NCBI GenBank assembly: GCA_051294375.1
Contig: CM119269.1
Coordinates: forward strand, 16,022,690 to 16,086,689
From: Paraspadella gotoi
Taxonomy: Eukaryota > Chaetognatha
DNA length: 64,000 nucleotides
Direction: 5' to 3'
The number at the start of each line of letters is the position of its first letter. Positions within the stretch are counted from its first letter, which is position 1. Below are positions 22,811 through 36,709 of the stretch, piece after piece. The notes under the pieces were generated by a model, which was not told the DNA's origin, ran no database searches, and saw only the letters and a list, made by a program, of their open reading frames with translations. A program made the translations under genes and the position numbers.

Positions 22811-24082
22811 TATAAATACCAAAAACAGTATTAACAAAATCGCAACAAAATCAATAACAAAGTGCTAAACAAATAAAACTAAACTAAAGATAAAAAATAT
22901 CCTTTAAATTGCGTTGAAATAAATTTTTTTATGTCGTCATCATCGCTTTTCGGCCGATTCCCGAATAGACGACGATCCAGGTTTGAAAAGTGTTTGGTAA
23001 TTTTTACATTCAAGTTGATAGCGACCATTTTTGTTCTAATAAAATCTTTGATGGAATACAGTGGCTGAGATTAAAAAAAAACCTATGAAAGCTAAACAAA
23101 CAAGGTGACTTGGACATTGCCTTAAACTGCTAAATGCAAATAAAAAAGGCTCAAAGCCTAAATCATAAACTATTCAAAGGTAAAAATGTCCATCACGCAT
23201 AAAACTGGTAAATTTTTCGCAACCGAGTAAACAAAAAATACAGAATCTTCTAACCGTTTTTAAATTAAAGATTTTTTTTTTCAGGATTCTTTTTCTATTT
23301 TTTTTCCCCGAAATTTTTTTTCAAAGAATTCATTCCTAAAACTAAGGCTTTTATTAAAATAATCTATACAAAAATCGAAATTGGTTTATTCTTAAACCTT
23401 GCATTCAAAATCAAGTCATTGCTATGGTAAGAAAGAAAAGTAAGAGGAGGGTGAAGCAGAAGTAGAAAGACTTCGTCGCCGTCTTCGTCGGGTATTCGTC
23501 ATGCTTTGTTATCATCGTTGTCGTTTCCGCCTGAAGTATAAGCTCCAAACCACCGTCAAACCAGAGTCATCAGAAATCCGGAGAATCTGAAATTTATGAT
23601 ATAAGTAAAAAAAAAAAGGTAAAACAGTTAAATTCTTTCTTAAGGATTTTCTGTAAACTGTTCTCACTTCGTGCGGGCCATACCGTAGAACAATCCATCC
23701 ATGAATTTCAGTAACGAGTTGAAAGGTCTTTTCATCCTCTTGATTTCGCCGTAATGCGAACGAAAAATTTGTTCAGGGAAAATCAATAAAACGAAAAAAA
23801 GATCACTGAAATCGCGAATTCCAACGCGGTAAACGTTAAAACTATTCCTTTCGGTTTAACAAACACCACATTATGCGGAAGCCAACTTGAAAACAATAAG
23901 TCGAATCAGTCGTGAAGCAAATATCAGTGATCAAATATCAAATCAAATAACAAAGATTTAGTTAGTTAGTGTTTTTTGATTTTGTTGAATTTTAGTAGTT
24001 TAGTTTTAACATGTTTATCGTTTTTCAGTCTTTTACACTGTCACTGTTTTTTATTATGTTAATACTGTTTTTGGTATTAATA
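22811..24082. mobile_element. Possible 1.27-kb DNA transposon remnant with 26-bp terminal inverted repeats
   Basis: TATAAATACCAAAAACAGTA followed by TTAACA (22811-22836) is matched at 25 of 26 positions by the reverse complement of 24057-24082. Beyond the TIRs both ends share a looser AAAACTAAACTA word. A TA at each edge would suit a Tc1/mariner-type target site. No recognisable transposase remains, but on the minus strand between about 23650 and 23860 two frames stay open. The same arrangement recurs in the duplicated block (about 26895-28160), and the right end again near 46110. Confidence 0.4.
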
Positions 24083-24461
24083 AAAAAAAACGTTCATTAA
24101 AAAAAAAACCAGTCCACCTGTCAGTTAAGTCGAAAGAAACCGGGAACATATTCTTTTCTCTTATTTAGTAAGACAAAACAATTTCGTTCACCGTTCCTAC
24201 TCTAAAAAAACTATTGGTGAATTTCACAATTTTTCCCTCACATTTTTTCCTTCGATTGAATTTTTAAGAGAAACTGACCCATGAAAGAAAAAGCGTCGCT
24301 TTTTATTACGAGACGCGACGGTTGGACAATTTGACACGACGAGGCGAAAGTCTGACGTTTCCCGGGGTCCGCGGACGACAAGGCCAAGTTATCTCCGCCA
24401 AACACGTCTCGTTGTCATGGAGACGAAATCCGACAGAAGGAAGAGGAGAGAGATGAGAGAA

Positions 24462-27400
24462 GTAAGTCGAATGGATTGAAAGTCTGAGAGATCTCTCTAG
24501 CGAAAGGACGAAAGCGCAAGGAGATTAAAAATCAAATGATTTTTTTTTGGGGGAAAAAAACCCAAATTAATTTGGACTTGCTCATATACAATTTTCTGGT
24601 GACATATAATCTCATTTCAATAATCAAGACCGGTTGGACTGTTTTGTACAGCGTAACATCAATAAAAAGTTTCTCTTAACAATCAATCAGGACCAGCTGC
24701 GCCATCTATCTAAAATAGTTCAATCAAGATCAAATTAATAAAGAAATTATCCGCGAGCGATTAATATCACTACCGTTGGATACGACTGTTCCTAACGCTT
24801 CATTTTCGAACACCATCCCGGGTTCTCGCCCCTGGTCGAAACATCTTGCAAAAACAGTGACGGGCCCTTAAACCACAGGTAACATGCCCTACCGGCCGGA
24901 TCAAAACTTCCCGGAGAGCAAGGCAACATGACGGCAAAAACCCCAGACGACTGTCACACTAGCTATGGGGGCAACATATCCCTATCACTTCATCAAAAGA
25001 GTGCATTATAGCGACGCGTCCCTTCTCACCATCACACGTCTTCCTGTGGACGATTAAATTCTTTTTTTCACAAGTCTCACGACCGATCGGACGATGCATC
25101 CACCCCGTGGCCAACGAAATGCCATCCTACTATCTCTAAGATAGAAAGACCGCTTTGTTCTGTCAGCTCACGAAAGACGACAGAGCTGATAATTGGGCCT
25201 CCTCCATCGTCCCTTCTTTTCTACCTCCCGCCGCCCCGCCCCTCTTCGCTTCATGAACGAAAATATTTAACAAAGAGGAAGGATATTTTTTCTTCTTCTA
25301 TTGTCGTAGCGAAAAAAATTCGTCTCCATTCCATTATTTTTTACTTTATCTCTTCCCATTTTTAAACTTAACTCCCTAAGTTTAGTCTCTTATGAATCGC
25401 TGTAAATGATAATAAAATGAATAGGTGGACTAAAATCTACAACCGTCATCAGCGGCCATTGGTGCCGGAGGCAAGTCATTCACCGTCCAAACCCCAAAAG
25501 GTCCCCCGGGGGGTTTTTCTCAGCCGCCGTTGGTTCCGTCTAGCCAGTTAAAGGGAACGGGCGCTTAACGCCGCCTGTTAAACACCGCCTGATCCGAAGT
25601 CTCAGGAGACTGCGGCGTTATATTGAAACGGTTCTGTCATTATACACTTATCAATAATTACTTGACATCTTCAGGAAATATTGATCTGTATAAATATTTA
25701 TAAATCTTTTTTCCCAATTATAGCTGCTTCGTGGCGATAATACTACATTCAAGTTTTTCACAGGTGCCATCCAAAACATCGTTCCGTCCCTCCATATTTC
25801 ACAAGTAACTTGGTACATGTACTTCACATCACCTCTCCTGCAATCACTTCGCACGTTCCCTACCCGATCAATACACAGTCCCAACCCTAAACCCCCCCCC
25901 AAATCACCCGCCTACCCGCCACCCCGCCACCACCAATCGCCAAATATCGCAGGGAATCTCGCGAGTCGAATTCCGTCGCTCGTTCCAAATGTAGCGCAAC
26001 CGAGGAAAATAGGCCAACGATCCTCGAGCGTTGTCGTCGTGCGTCGTTGTTGTCAGTGGTCGCGTCGTTGTTGTCGTCCCATCTTGCGGTGGTTATCACA
26101 ACATCGCAGGTCTTAATTGTCTCGTCGTCCTCTTTTTATATAAACGTAATCAATAGTCATAATCGAGAACTTCACAACTATCCTCTGTTATAATTGTTAG
26201 TTTTCTAATTCACGTTAGAATCATCCAATCGACCCCCGCATTGAGACTATCTTAACTCCGGAAGTCTAGCTCTGAAGGTCCGTTTTCATAAAATATGAGT
26301 TAATCATGATTTAAACTTTTATCTTTCAATAATATATATAACACAATCGCAAGTTCTTCGGCTAAAAAGGTACGTCGTCGTCGTCGTCGTCGCGTCGTCG
26401 TCGTCGTCGTCCTCCGTCGGTCGTCGTCGCGTCGTCGCGCTATATTCGCCGTCCTAATATTCGTCCTCTTCTTCATCGTCTTCCGCCATCCGGAACAAAA
26501 GTAGATCAATCGACGGCGAAATGTAAAAATGTAAGGACAAGACGACGAGACACGACGACGACACGATAACACCTGTCTCCGAGAGGACGACTGCGTGGCG
26601 TGCGGGGAGGAAATTAACCGCCGCTGAGGCAGCGCAAGCAGCGGGTGCGAATGGCAGTGAGCGAGTTTGGAGATGGGTCTAACGCTCTCTTCGCTCATGC
26701 GCCTCCCCGCATGGAATGAATGTGAAGTACAAGGCAATGAAAAATTCGGAAAAATTAAGTCCCGTTTCGCTGATGAATAAAGATCGATGAACCGGAAGCC
26801 TCATTTCGGTATAAGAGTTAAACTACTACAATTTAATTAAAATGAATCATTTAAATTTTTTTTTTTTTTTTTTTTTAATAGCAGGAATGTTTGTTATAAT
26901 ACCAAAAACAGTATTAACAAAATCGCAGCAACAAAATCAATAACAAAGTGCTAAACAAATAAAACTAAGCTAAAAATAAAAAATATCCTTAAGATTGCGT
27001 TGTAATAAATTTTTTTATGTCGTCATCACGCTTTATTCGCCGATTTCCCGAATAACGACGATCCAGGTGTGAAAAGTGTTTGGTAATTTTAACATTCAAG
27101 TTGATAGCGACCATTTTTCTAAAAAATCTTGATTGAAATACAGTGGCTGAGAGATTAAAAAAAAACTTGAAAGCTAAACAAACAAGGTACTTGACATGTC
27201 CTTATACTGCTAAATGCAAATAAAAGGCTCAAAGCCTAATTATACATAAACACTATCAAAGTTTTAAAAATGTCCATCACGCATAAAAACGGGGTAAATT
27301 TTCGCAACCGAGTAAACAAAAAAGCTACAGATCTCTTAACCGTTTTTAAATTGAAGATTTTTTTTTTCAGATTCTTTTTCTATTTTTTTCCCCGAAATTT

Positions 27401-28520
27401 TTTCAAAGAATTCATTCCTAATGACTAAGGCTTTTAATTAAAATCTATACAAAAATCGAAATTGGTTATGTTCTTAAACCTTGGCATTCAAAATCAAGTC
27501 ATTGCTATGGTAAGAAGAAAAGTAAGAGAGGGTGAAGCAGAAGTAGAAAAACTTCGTCGCGTCTCGTCGTGTATTCGTATGCTTTTATCATCGTCTGTCT
27601 TTCCGCACTGAAGTATGAAGCTTCCAAACCACCGTCAAACCAAGAGTCATCAGAATCATCCGGAGAATCTGAAATTTTAAATGATATAAGTAAAAAAAAA
27701 AAAGGTAAAACAGTTAAATTCTTTCTTAAAGGATTTCTGTAAAACTGTTCTCATTCGGCGTGGCCATACCGTAGACAACTCCATCCAAGAATTTCAGTAA
27801 CGAGTTGAAAGGTCTTTTCATCCTCTTGAATTTCGCCGTAATGCGAACGAAAAAATTTGTTCAGGGAAAATCAATAAAACGAAGAAAAGATCACTGAAAT
27901 GCGCGAATTCCAACGCGGTAAACGTTAAAAACTATTCCTTTTCGTTTACCCCAGTCTTATGCGTGATAGTCTGTAACTTGAAACAAAGTCGAATCAGTCG
28001 TGAAGCAATATCAGTGATCAAATATCAAATCAAATAACAAAGATTAGTTAGTTAGTGTTTTTTGATTTTGTTGAATTTTAGATAGTTTAGTTTTAACATG
28101 TTTATCGTTTTTCAGTCTTTACAACTGTCACTGTTTTTTATTATGTTAATACTGTTTGGTATTAATAAAAAAACGTTTCATTAAAAAAAAACCAGTCCAC
28201 CTGTCAGTTAAGTCGAAAGAAACCGGGAACATATTCTTTTCTCTTATTTAGGTAAGACAAAACAATTTCGTTCACCGTTCCTACTCTAAAAAAACTATTG
28301 GTGAATTTCACAATTTTTTCCGCTCACATTTTATCGCTTCGATTGAAATTTTTAAGAGAAACTGACCCATGAAGAAAAAGCGTCGTTTTATTACGAGACC
28401 AACGGTTGACAATTTGACACGACGAGGCGAAAGTCTGACGTTTTCCCGGGGTCCGCGGACGACGGCCAGTATCTCCGCCAAAACACGTCTCGTTGTCAAT
28501 GGAGACGAAATCCGACAGAA
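24462..28520. repeat. Second, indel-ridden copy of the 20444-24450 block (probable gap-fill artefact)
   Basis: Aligns end to end with 20444-24450 but with scattered single-base insertions and deletions typical of uncorrected long reads. It ends at a GA tract (28626-28726) and a 25-N gap. Reading frames open in one copy are usually broken in the other, which argues against coding content. Confidence 0.8.
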
Positions 28521-28625
28521 GGAAGAAGAAAAGAAAAAAAAAAAACACAATAAAACAATTTTTTTAATTCCGTCGGGAATATGCATAAAATGAAGTTATT
28601 AAGCCGCGATTTTTCACGTGACGGG

Positions 28626-28644
28626 AAAGAGAGAGAGAGAGAAT

Positions 28645-28726
<82 letters not shown>
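28626..28726. repeat. (GA)n microsatellite beside a gap
   Basis: A GA run of about 100 bp, ending 18 bp before the 25-N gap. Confidence 0.95.
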
Positions 28727-28729
<3 letters not shown>

Positions 28730-28744
28730 CGATATTTAGGTGTA

Positions 28745-28769
28745 NNNNNNNNNNNNNNNNNNNNNNNNN
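28745..28769. other. Assembly gap, 25 N
   Basis: Exactly 25 N. The sequence before the GA tract (28514-28622) is repeated just after the gap (28770-28885), again the signature of an overfilled gap. Confidence 0.99.
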
Positions 28770-28899
28770 GCAGAAGGGAAGAAACGAAAAGAAAAAAAAA
28801 AAAACACAATAAAACAATTTTTTTATTCCGTCGGGAATGATGCATAAAATGAAGTTAAATTAACCGGCGATATTTACGTGACGCTGGAAAGAAGAGTAT

Positions 28900-31501
28900 G
28901 GGAGGAGAGAGATGATGTGAAGGTGAGATGGATTAGGAGATGAGAGAGGTGAGGAGAGAGATCGAGGTGAGCGGGCGACGTTGGACTTTTTGTAGATAGG
29001 AGTGAATGACTGAGCCTGAACGTTAGTATCCGATCTGTCGAGATACGGTTTAAATATCGCGTATATATGTTATTAGTCAATAACCTAATATGCCGGTTTA
29101 GCTATCCACAGTTTGATCATACTGCCTACGGGTCCGAGCCAGACCACAACATAAAGCGCGGGGACCTTTAACGCTCTCTGTGTGATTGCTCGCACTCCCC
29201 TGCAACTCGAGTCTTTTGATAAGAATCCTCATGTTGGGATCAATCCGTGCTGCATGAAACGTCGTGGGGAGCAGAAAAAGGGCCGCATGGGCACCAGGGA
29301 AAAAAAGGCGGAGAAATCTTCGAATAGGCCGACGTCGTCGAGACACAATTGACAAAAGGCACAAACGGCTTAGCCCCAGAGCTCTAACAACACAAACGAC
29401 AAACCACTGGCTGTGACGGGCATCCGAAGCCCAGACGACGCGACGTTCGAAGACACGGTCTAATGTCAGGGGCGGCAGCGGCTTGGCTAATCTAAATCGC
29501 AGATCGGCTCCCCTCCAGAAAAAATGCATTAAAAAAATGGGATTTCCGGAAAAGAAACTGCATAGCGGCGGAATATTAAACGGAGCCGATCGCGGACATT
29601 ATTTTCTTACTTTACTTTTGCGGAAGCAATCGATTGCCGGCCGCCAGCGGCACGGCGAAGCAGCGGGGCGAAAAAATAAAAAGAAAGATGAAAAATGAGA
29701 CATTTACGAGGAAGATAGCTTATAACTGACCAATCACCATTTATTCGTCAGATTAGCTTAATCGTCCCCTATTGGGACTCTTAACCACACCCTATATTCC
29801 GCCCCGGGCTACCGTTATTCCGCTCTAATACAGCAGATAAGGATTGGTAGAATTTATCTGTTTTTTAAACAAGTATGCCCATCTGTGGTCCTGATATCTC
29901 ATATTGTTGTCTTACAAGTTCGAATAAACCAACAAAGGGACGAGCAGCTACACAAAGGAGTTATTCAATCTTTCGACAGTCAAAGGACAAGAGAGAATAC
30001 ATAATTCTTACTTGTGTAATTCTGATCGAATGAATGAAAATTAAAGCAAGTTCACTCTTTATAATACCGCGAAATAATCATCGCATACTCTGTTTTCGAA
30101 AATCTTCCGTACAGGTCTTTTGCTCTTCCACTCGTTCTCGAAGGATCCTTTCTTCGGTCGCTTATTCTCCTCCCTTTACACCTTTACTTCCTCACATTAC
30201 CAGCTTTTTTTTACTTACGTTTTCATGACTCCTTTCCTCTCTCTTCTCTATCTCTTCCGCTCGTTATCTATCTTTCTTATTTCCCATATTTCTCTTCCTC
30301 CCCCTCCTCAAACAACCCACTCTACCCCCTCTACCCCACCTCGGCCATAATCACTCTCTCTAAATTTTTCTACTTACTCGTACTTTCTTCCCTATAATTC
30401 ACTTCGAAAATCCTCACAATTCAACGCCATCATTTTTATATTTATGCTACATTCAACCGTCTCGCGTTACCATATTCCTTAAAATCCTGAGGAGAGAGCA
30501 AGATTATTTGCACGGCACCCGCAGCGTTTGCCAAGGATAACGTGTGTTCAAGCCATCTGAATTATGATCAACGCATATAAATCGCTTTTCATCGCCATTT
30601 AATTCCTTTTTATTTTTTTGCGAATTAATACGCGGAAAGTTTCCGCGCGCACTCGGCTCTGGATCGTGCCGTCTCTTGCTTGTAACGTCGAGTTTGTTAG
30701 TTGTAATATATCAACTTGTTCGAGGCGAATCGCAATACCGCGTCGCTCGCACGACAGTCTTCGTCCTCGCAGCCGCTCGCCCCGACCCTTTAGGCCCGAG
30801 CAGTGTTTTCGTGACAGCTGCCGACTCACGCTTCTCCAATCGACGTACAAAAGTTGTTCGAGCAATAAGATTATAGTTTACCGCTGCGCTCGTACCGCAT
30901 CTAGAGCTCTCTGCTCCTCGATAGCGGTACTTGAGTGGGAACGAACTTAGTGCAGACCACTACCTTCGTGTATGTTCAGCCAAGTGAATATGGCGTCTTG
31001 CATTGAATGCGCTATGCTCCTGCGAAAATATTAGAAAAATTCTTGACACTTTTAATCCTCGCCTCGCTGATCGTAGGAGAATTTGACCGGTTAAAAGAAC
31101 TCCGAGGCTCGCTAAATACATTGGAGACCACAGGCAAGGATCCGGTTGAAGCAAAAAATTCGACTTTCGACAGCGATGAACTCTGGCGCTTTTTCCGGAC
31201 TCGTCAAGACTGCTACTACTTGGACATGCTGGAGCTTAGCAGACTTTCGGCCGAGGCGCCCCGCTCGTAAGATATTCTCTCGAAGTCGCAGGAACTCAAA
31301 TCAGGGCTCACACCAACCGATGGGTGCTCATCGTGACTCGATACGTTTCTCATCCTTCTGCCAGCGATTTTTGATGGCCCATTGCCATGTCATACACTGG
31401 CTGTATATCTCCCCCCACCTGCCCTCAGACCTCCGCTTACGCTAGTCTATCTGCTCGTCTCCCTTTTCGCTCCGCTCTCCGCCAATTCGTACGCGGTTTT
31501 T
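28900..31501. repeat. 2,602-bp block identical to 46649-49250
   Basis: Letter-for-letter the same as 46649-49250 at a constant offset of 17,749 bp. No recognised gene lies inside. The 143-codon minus frame (29098-29529) and the 87-codon plus frame (31007-31270) match no family I know, and they appear in both copies only because the DNA is identical. Confidence 0.95.
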
Positions 31502-34500
31502 TAGTGTTTTCTTTATTGTTTCCCTTTCCTTTTTTGTTTTCATGTTCTTTCTCTTCCTTCCGATTTTGTATCCATTCTATCACCCGCCGAGAGAAGGAAG
31601 GACGGCGGATCCAAGGTTGAACATTGCAGGATGATTATCCAGTAAACCGCGTGACATCGATTATACTTCTATCATCGTTCGTTCGACGGACTGTAGCAAA
31701 GATTTCTGGTGGGGTGAGTGTAATAGAAAAATATGCCAAAGTTATGTTTTTTTTTCTAGGCTTTTTTTTTTAGTTCTATTGAACTGGAGTCCTGATGATT
31801 ACTGGTAATCATAACTTTTAATGAGTTAAAGAAAAAGGTTACAATTTACCTGGAAAGGGATACGAGTATTTTCGGCAAAGGTAAGTCCTTTTTTTTAAAT
31901 CATTCAACTGGAATAACGAAGCATCAAAAAGGAAAATATTTCAAACGTTCTTCATGTTTGCACTTTGCAGAATACAATGCTTTAATCAATGGACTATAGG
32001 ATTACCCCAAATTCTTCTGCATAGTTTTCAAGGAAAACGAATTCAAAATAAACAAATTGTTTTCATTGTCGACTTCATGTTTATATCCAACTAATCTCCA
32101 CGACGCTCACGTTTCTTATTTCAAAAATATATCCGAGTCTCCGCCATTTATTTCCCTTCTTTTCGCTCGATTTTGTCTTCTCTCTCTCTCTCTCTACTCT
32201 TACTCTACTCTTTCTCGTTTCACTCACTCCTTCTACTCTTCTCTCTTCTTCTCTCTCTTGCTCTCTCTTCTCTCTCTCTCTCTGCCTCTCTCACAGTCCT
32301 GGGCAAATCGACCGATAGCGAATATCATGAAAAACAGCTGAGAGGCACAGAGCGGATTCCGCTTAGGAATAAGTCCGAGGAGGGAAAGAAACACCATGTT
32401 CCAGACGAGGCAATTCATGCCGACGAAGCATCATCTATGGTGACAAAAAAAAAAATATCAGACGCCACATCCACTCACCTATTCCAATGCGCGCATTAGA
32501 GAGAGCGAGTGAAGGATGAGAGATACCTGGTGATTCTTTTTTTTCAAAGTCAGGAAAATTCTACAATCTTTTTAAAAAAAAAATATGTCACAATCGAGAG
32601 CCAAGCACGACAAGAGAGAAGCGATGTGAGAACCGTGGCGAGAGCGTTTTATCGAGGGTGAGAATGCGAGAGAGAGAGAAGCGACTCTTTGGGCGTTCTG
32701 GCCCCGAAGAACAAGTCGGACGAATAGACACGAGTGTATAATCCCCGCACGAGTTTATCCTAAATGATCGAAAAATTAGTGTCGCAGATGAAGGGACTTA
32801 GTCTGTGATCCGACTCCCCAGACTCGAAAGAACCTCACGTCGCATCGTCGGGGGAGAAAAAAGGCGCATGGAGGGAAAAAAGGCGGAGGCGGCGACCGGC
32901 GGCGGCTTGCGGCATCGGCGGCGGCAGCGGCGGCTTGCGGCAGCGGCGGCTTGCGGCAGCGGCGGCGAGCAGCGGCGAAATGAGCATTTCGAGATGCTCT
33001 GACCAAATCCGTCAGTGCTGTAGGGATTAAACATAATGCTACCGTTAGTCGCCAAAGCAATAAGATTTAACTTTATCTTTTTTTAAAAATTGCATGTCTG
33101 TGGTCCTGATATCTCATTTGTTTGTTTACAAGTTCGGATAAACCAAACAAAGAGACAGCAGCTACACAAAGGATATTCAATCTTTCAATAAAGCAAGAGT
33201 ACATTTATTTTGAATTTTGGTCATTTTTTCCGGAAATATCATCCTTTCCTCGGGCTCTTCCGGTCTTTGCTCTTCCCTTTCCCGGCCTTTCTTCGTCTTT
33301 TTCCCTATAACTATAACCTGTACCGTTTTCAGACCCTTCCACCCTTGTCACTTCCGCCCCCTCTACCCCCTCTACCCCCTCTACCCCCTCGGCCTTCACT
33401 CTCTCTATCTCACTCCGACTCTAAATACGAAAAACACCAAAAAAAAGAAATAATCTCGTTACCAATTCCTAAAATCAGCAGATATTTTCCCGCGCGCCAA
33501 GGATATGTGACATTGTTTGACAACTTATCGCTTTTCTCGCATTTTTCCTTTTTTTTTATGCAATTAAAGCGAAGTTTCGACGGGTGTGCGTCCTTGTTGT
33601 CGTTGTTGTTGTTATCATTGTCGTCGCTCCGCGTCGCTCCACGACGCCTCACCGCCGTCACCCCGAATTAGCCGTGGGTGACACTCCGACTCACTTTACT
33701 ACAATTCAGCAATAGTTGACGGCCTTCACCGTTGGCTTCGTCCGATGGTCTTGGTGGGAAAACTTCAATAGTTATTAAAGTAATTGTCGTTTCATTGACG
33801 CGAGTGCCGCAAAATATAAAAATTTTGACGCTTTTAATCCCCGTGTGACGTAGAATTTGACGTAAAGAATGACGCAAAAATTGACGCAGGAGTTGAAGCA
33901 AAAATTCACGCGTGACTCTGGCGTTTTCGGCGGCAGCGGCAGCGGCGGCGGCCCGCCGGCAGCAATTTCTTGGAAGTCGCGAACGTCAAATCAAGCTCAA
34001 ACGTCTCATCGTGCTCACACTTTCAATCCGCACATTTTTTTCCCTGCTATTCATCACATGCTATGCGTCCCTTCCACCTGCCGCGACTCACACCACCATC
34101 ATCCTCTCCCCCCCCTCCCCCCAATCGACGGCGTTTTTTTATGTTTTTTTATATTTTGCCCTTTCCTTTTTTTTTTCATGTCTCTGTCTCTTCCTTCCTC
34201 GATTTTGTATCCATTCTCATCATCCCGCGGAGAAGGACAGGGAGCGGATCATTGCATAGCATGATATTACGACGATAGATAGAACCTGACATCGATTAAC
34301 TTCTTCATCGTTCGTTATCGACGACTCGTAGCAAAGATTTTCTGGATTGGTGTTGTTGAAGTAGTAATAGAAATAATTGCAAAGTTAGTGTTTTTTATTT
34401 TAGGCTTTTTTTTAGTTTCTAATTGAAACTGAGTCCTGATGTATTTAAGGTAATCATTAACTTATTAAAGAGTTAGAAAAAGGTTACATATTACCTGGAA

Positions 34501-35124
34501 AGGGATACGCAGTATTATTTCGGCAAAGGTAAGTCCTTTTTTTTAAATATTCCAACCTGGATAAACGATAGCATCAAAAAGAGGAAAAAATATTTCAAAC
34601 GTTCTTCATGTTTTGCACTTTGCAAGAATACAATGCTTTATCAATGGACTATTAGGATTACCCCAAATTCTTCTGCATAGTTTTCAAGGAAAACGAATTT
34701 CAAAATAAAGTCAAATTGCTTATTTCATTGTCGAACTTCATGTTTATATCCAAACTAAGTCGTATCCACGGGAACGCTCACGTTTCTTATTTCAAAAATA
34801 TCCGAGTCTCCGCCAATTTAATTTCCCTACATTTTCTGCTTCGATTTTGTCTTCTCTCTCTCTCTCTCATCATCTAGCACTCTTCTCGTTCCTCTCCTCT
34901 CTCCTCTCCTCTCTTCTCTCTCTCTCTTCTCTCCTCTCTCTTCTCTCTCTCCTCTCTCACGTCCTGGCAAATCGACTCAATATCATGAAAAGTGAAGCAA
35001 GACGATTGTTAGTGTCCGAGGCGCGCTGACGACACCATGTTCCAGACGAGGCTCATTGCCGACGAGCATCATCTATGGTGACAAAAAAAAAACAGCGCCA
35101 CTCCATCATTCCAATGCGCGCATT

Positions 35125-35205
<81 letters not shown>

Positions 35206-35272
35206 GGCGGCGAAGACTGTCACGAATGACACGAGAAAGCGCGGTTTATTAGAAAGGGTTAACCGACGTCGC
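31502..35272. other. Complex repeated region without a gene
   Basis: 31502 to about 32650 and about 34130 to 35210 are indel-differing copies of one sequence, also present at 49251-49984. Between them, 33085-34330 is a more diverged relative of 29874-31500. It contains CT runs (32178-32285, 34850-34965), a GGC patch (32880-32975), a CTACCCC tandem (33360-33395) and a GA run (35127-35203). Confidence 0.65.
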
Positions 35273-35728
35273 CGGGTTTTAGAGGGGAGATCGGGGGGAC
35301 AGTGGGTGACGGTATGTGAGTGAAGAAAGTGGATGAAGAGCTGGGGGAGGAGTTGTTAGAGTAGGGAGAGGAGCGACGGGAAAAATGCGGGCAGAATAGT
35401 GGGAGAATGTACGGACGAAGGGGTGTCTTGAAACAACGGCCTTGTGGAATGATTATGATGAGAGAATAGAAACATTTCGCTGTTGCCGTTTCCGAGTTGC
35501 AATGAATATATAGAAAAAAAACCGATGAATATCACAAAATATTACTAAAAAATAGGCATATGGATTCGCTAATTCCACCCAAGCGGCGCCATTGCCTCCT
35601 CGCTTCTCCCGGCTTTCATCTTTCATCGACCTGCCACTCAGACTCTTCTTGCTCTCCTCATCAAGCGACGAAATTCTCAAATTATTTTGTTGACTTTTCG
35701 CTTCTTCTTCCAAGTCTCTCCTCCCTCC

Positions 35729-35782
<54 letters not shown>

Positions 35783-36620
35783 TCTCTCTCTCTCTCTCTC
35801 TCTTTCTCTTATCTCTCTTGTTTTCGAAATTTCGAGATTTGACTCTAATCTAACGAGGTGGGATTCTCACTTTTTTAGTTGCGCCCCCCCACGCGAGTAC
35901 TCGCGAGCAACTGCTATAAGTCACTTTTCAGTCCGTCGGTCGGACGGACCGTCGTATGACTATCCGTCGGTCTGTCCCTTTTTTCTATAGTTGGTTGCGG
36001 CATTTGTTAAGACAAAAAAAACCTCAATCTAAGGGACTGCTAGCGCCGCTTCAGGAATTCCTAAAACTATAAGGTATAAAGACAGAATTTCGATGCAGTG
36101 CATGTCATAAAAACACGGGCGAGAAAGTTTTTTAGTCATGTCATGTCATCTCATATCATATCATGTGATCAAAGAGAAATACACGTGAAAAAACAGTCAC
36201 TGCTGCGCAACACAATTGGAATTATCGTTCTTGTTTTTTTTAAATAGTGTTTTTAATTAATTATTTTTAATCGATTTCTACCGATAATAAGACAGAAAAT
36301 AGTAAAGTATAAAAATAACGGAAAAAAATATAAAAAATAAATATAAAAAGAAAAAGAAAAGGATTTTTAAAGATAAAAATTCGAAAGAGCGAACAATTGG
36401 GTGGAATCTGAAAAGAGAGGTCGTCGCTATCGGCCGATCGTCGGCCGCTTGTCGGCATCCTGTCGGCCTCCTGTCGGCCTCCTGTCGGCCTCCTGTCGGC
36501 CTCTGTCGGCCGCCGGTAACGCCGGAAGAAATCTTCACGAATTTTGGGTCTTTGTTTTTTTTTCTTTTCAGGACGGAGGCAGCGATTCTTCCTCGGAGAC
36601 CGATTCATTACCGGTTCTCC

Positions 36621-36709
<89 letters not shown>

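Larger units (their letters stand above)
20444..24450. repeat. First copy of a ~4-kb block repeated at 24462-28520
   Basis: Sequence from GTAAGTCGAATGGATT to the GACGAAATCCGACAGAAGGA region. The same order of landmarks recurs immediately downstream: the tRNA-like sequence, the GTC tracts, the TIR element and the G/C-rich end. Differences are overwhelmingly one-base gains or losses, often in homopolymers. No gene is confidently seen in it. GTC triplet tracts lie at 21968-22010 and 22299-22372. Confidence 0.85.

Noticed and set aside
29098-29529. 143-codon open frame on the minus strand, repeated at 46847-47278
   Set aside because: Its presence in both places follows from the identical DNA, not selection. 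The peptide is Arg/Leu-rich with no recognisable domain, and overlapping plus-strand frames are also open.
31007-31270. 87-codon plus-strand frame with a hydrophobic start
   Set aside because: Looks protein-like at a glance, but it resembles no family I know, has no splice context, and the diverged copy near 33830-34000 does not keep the frame.
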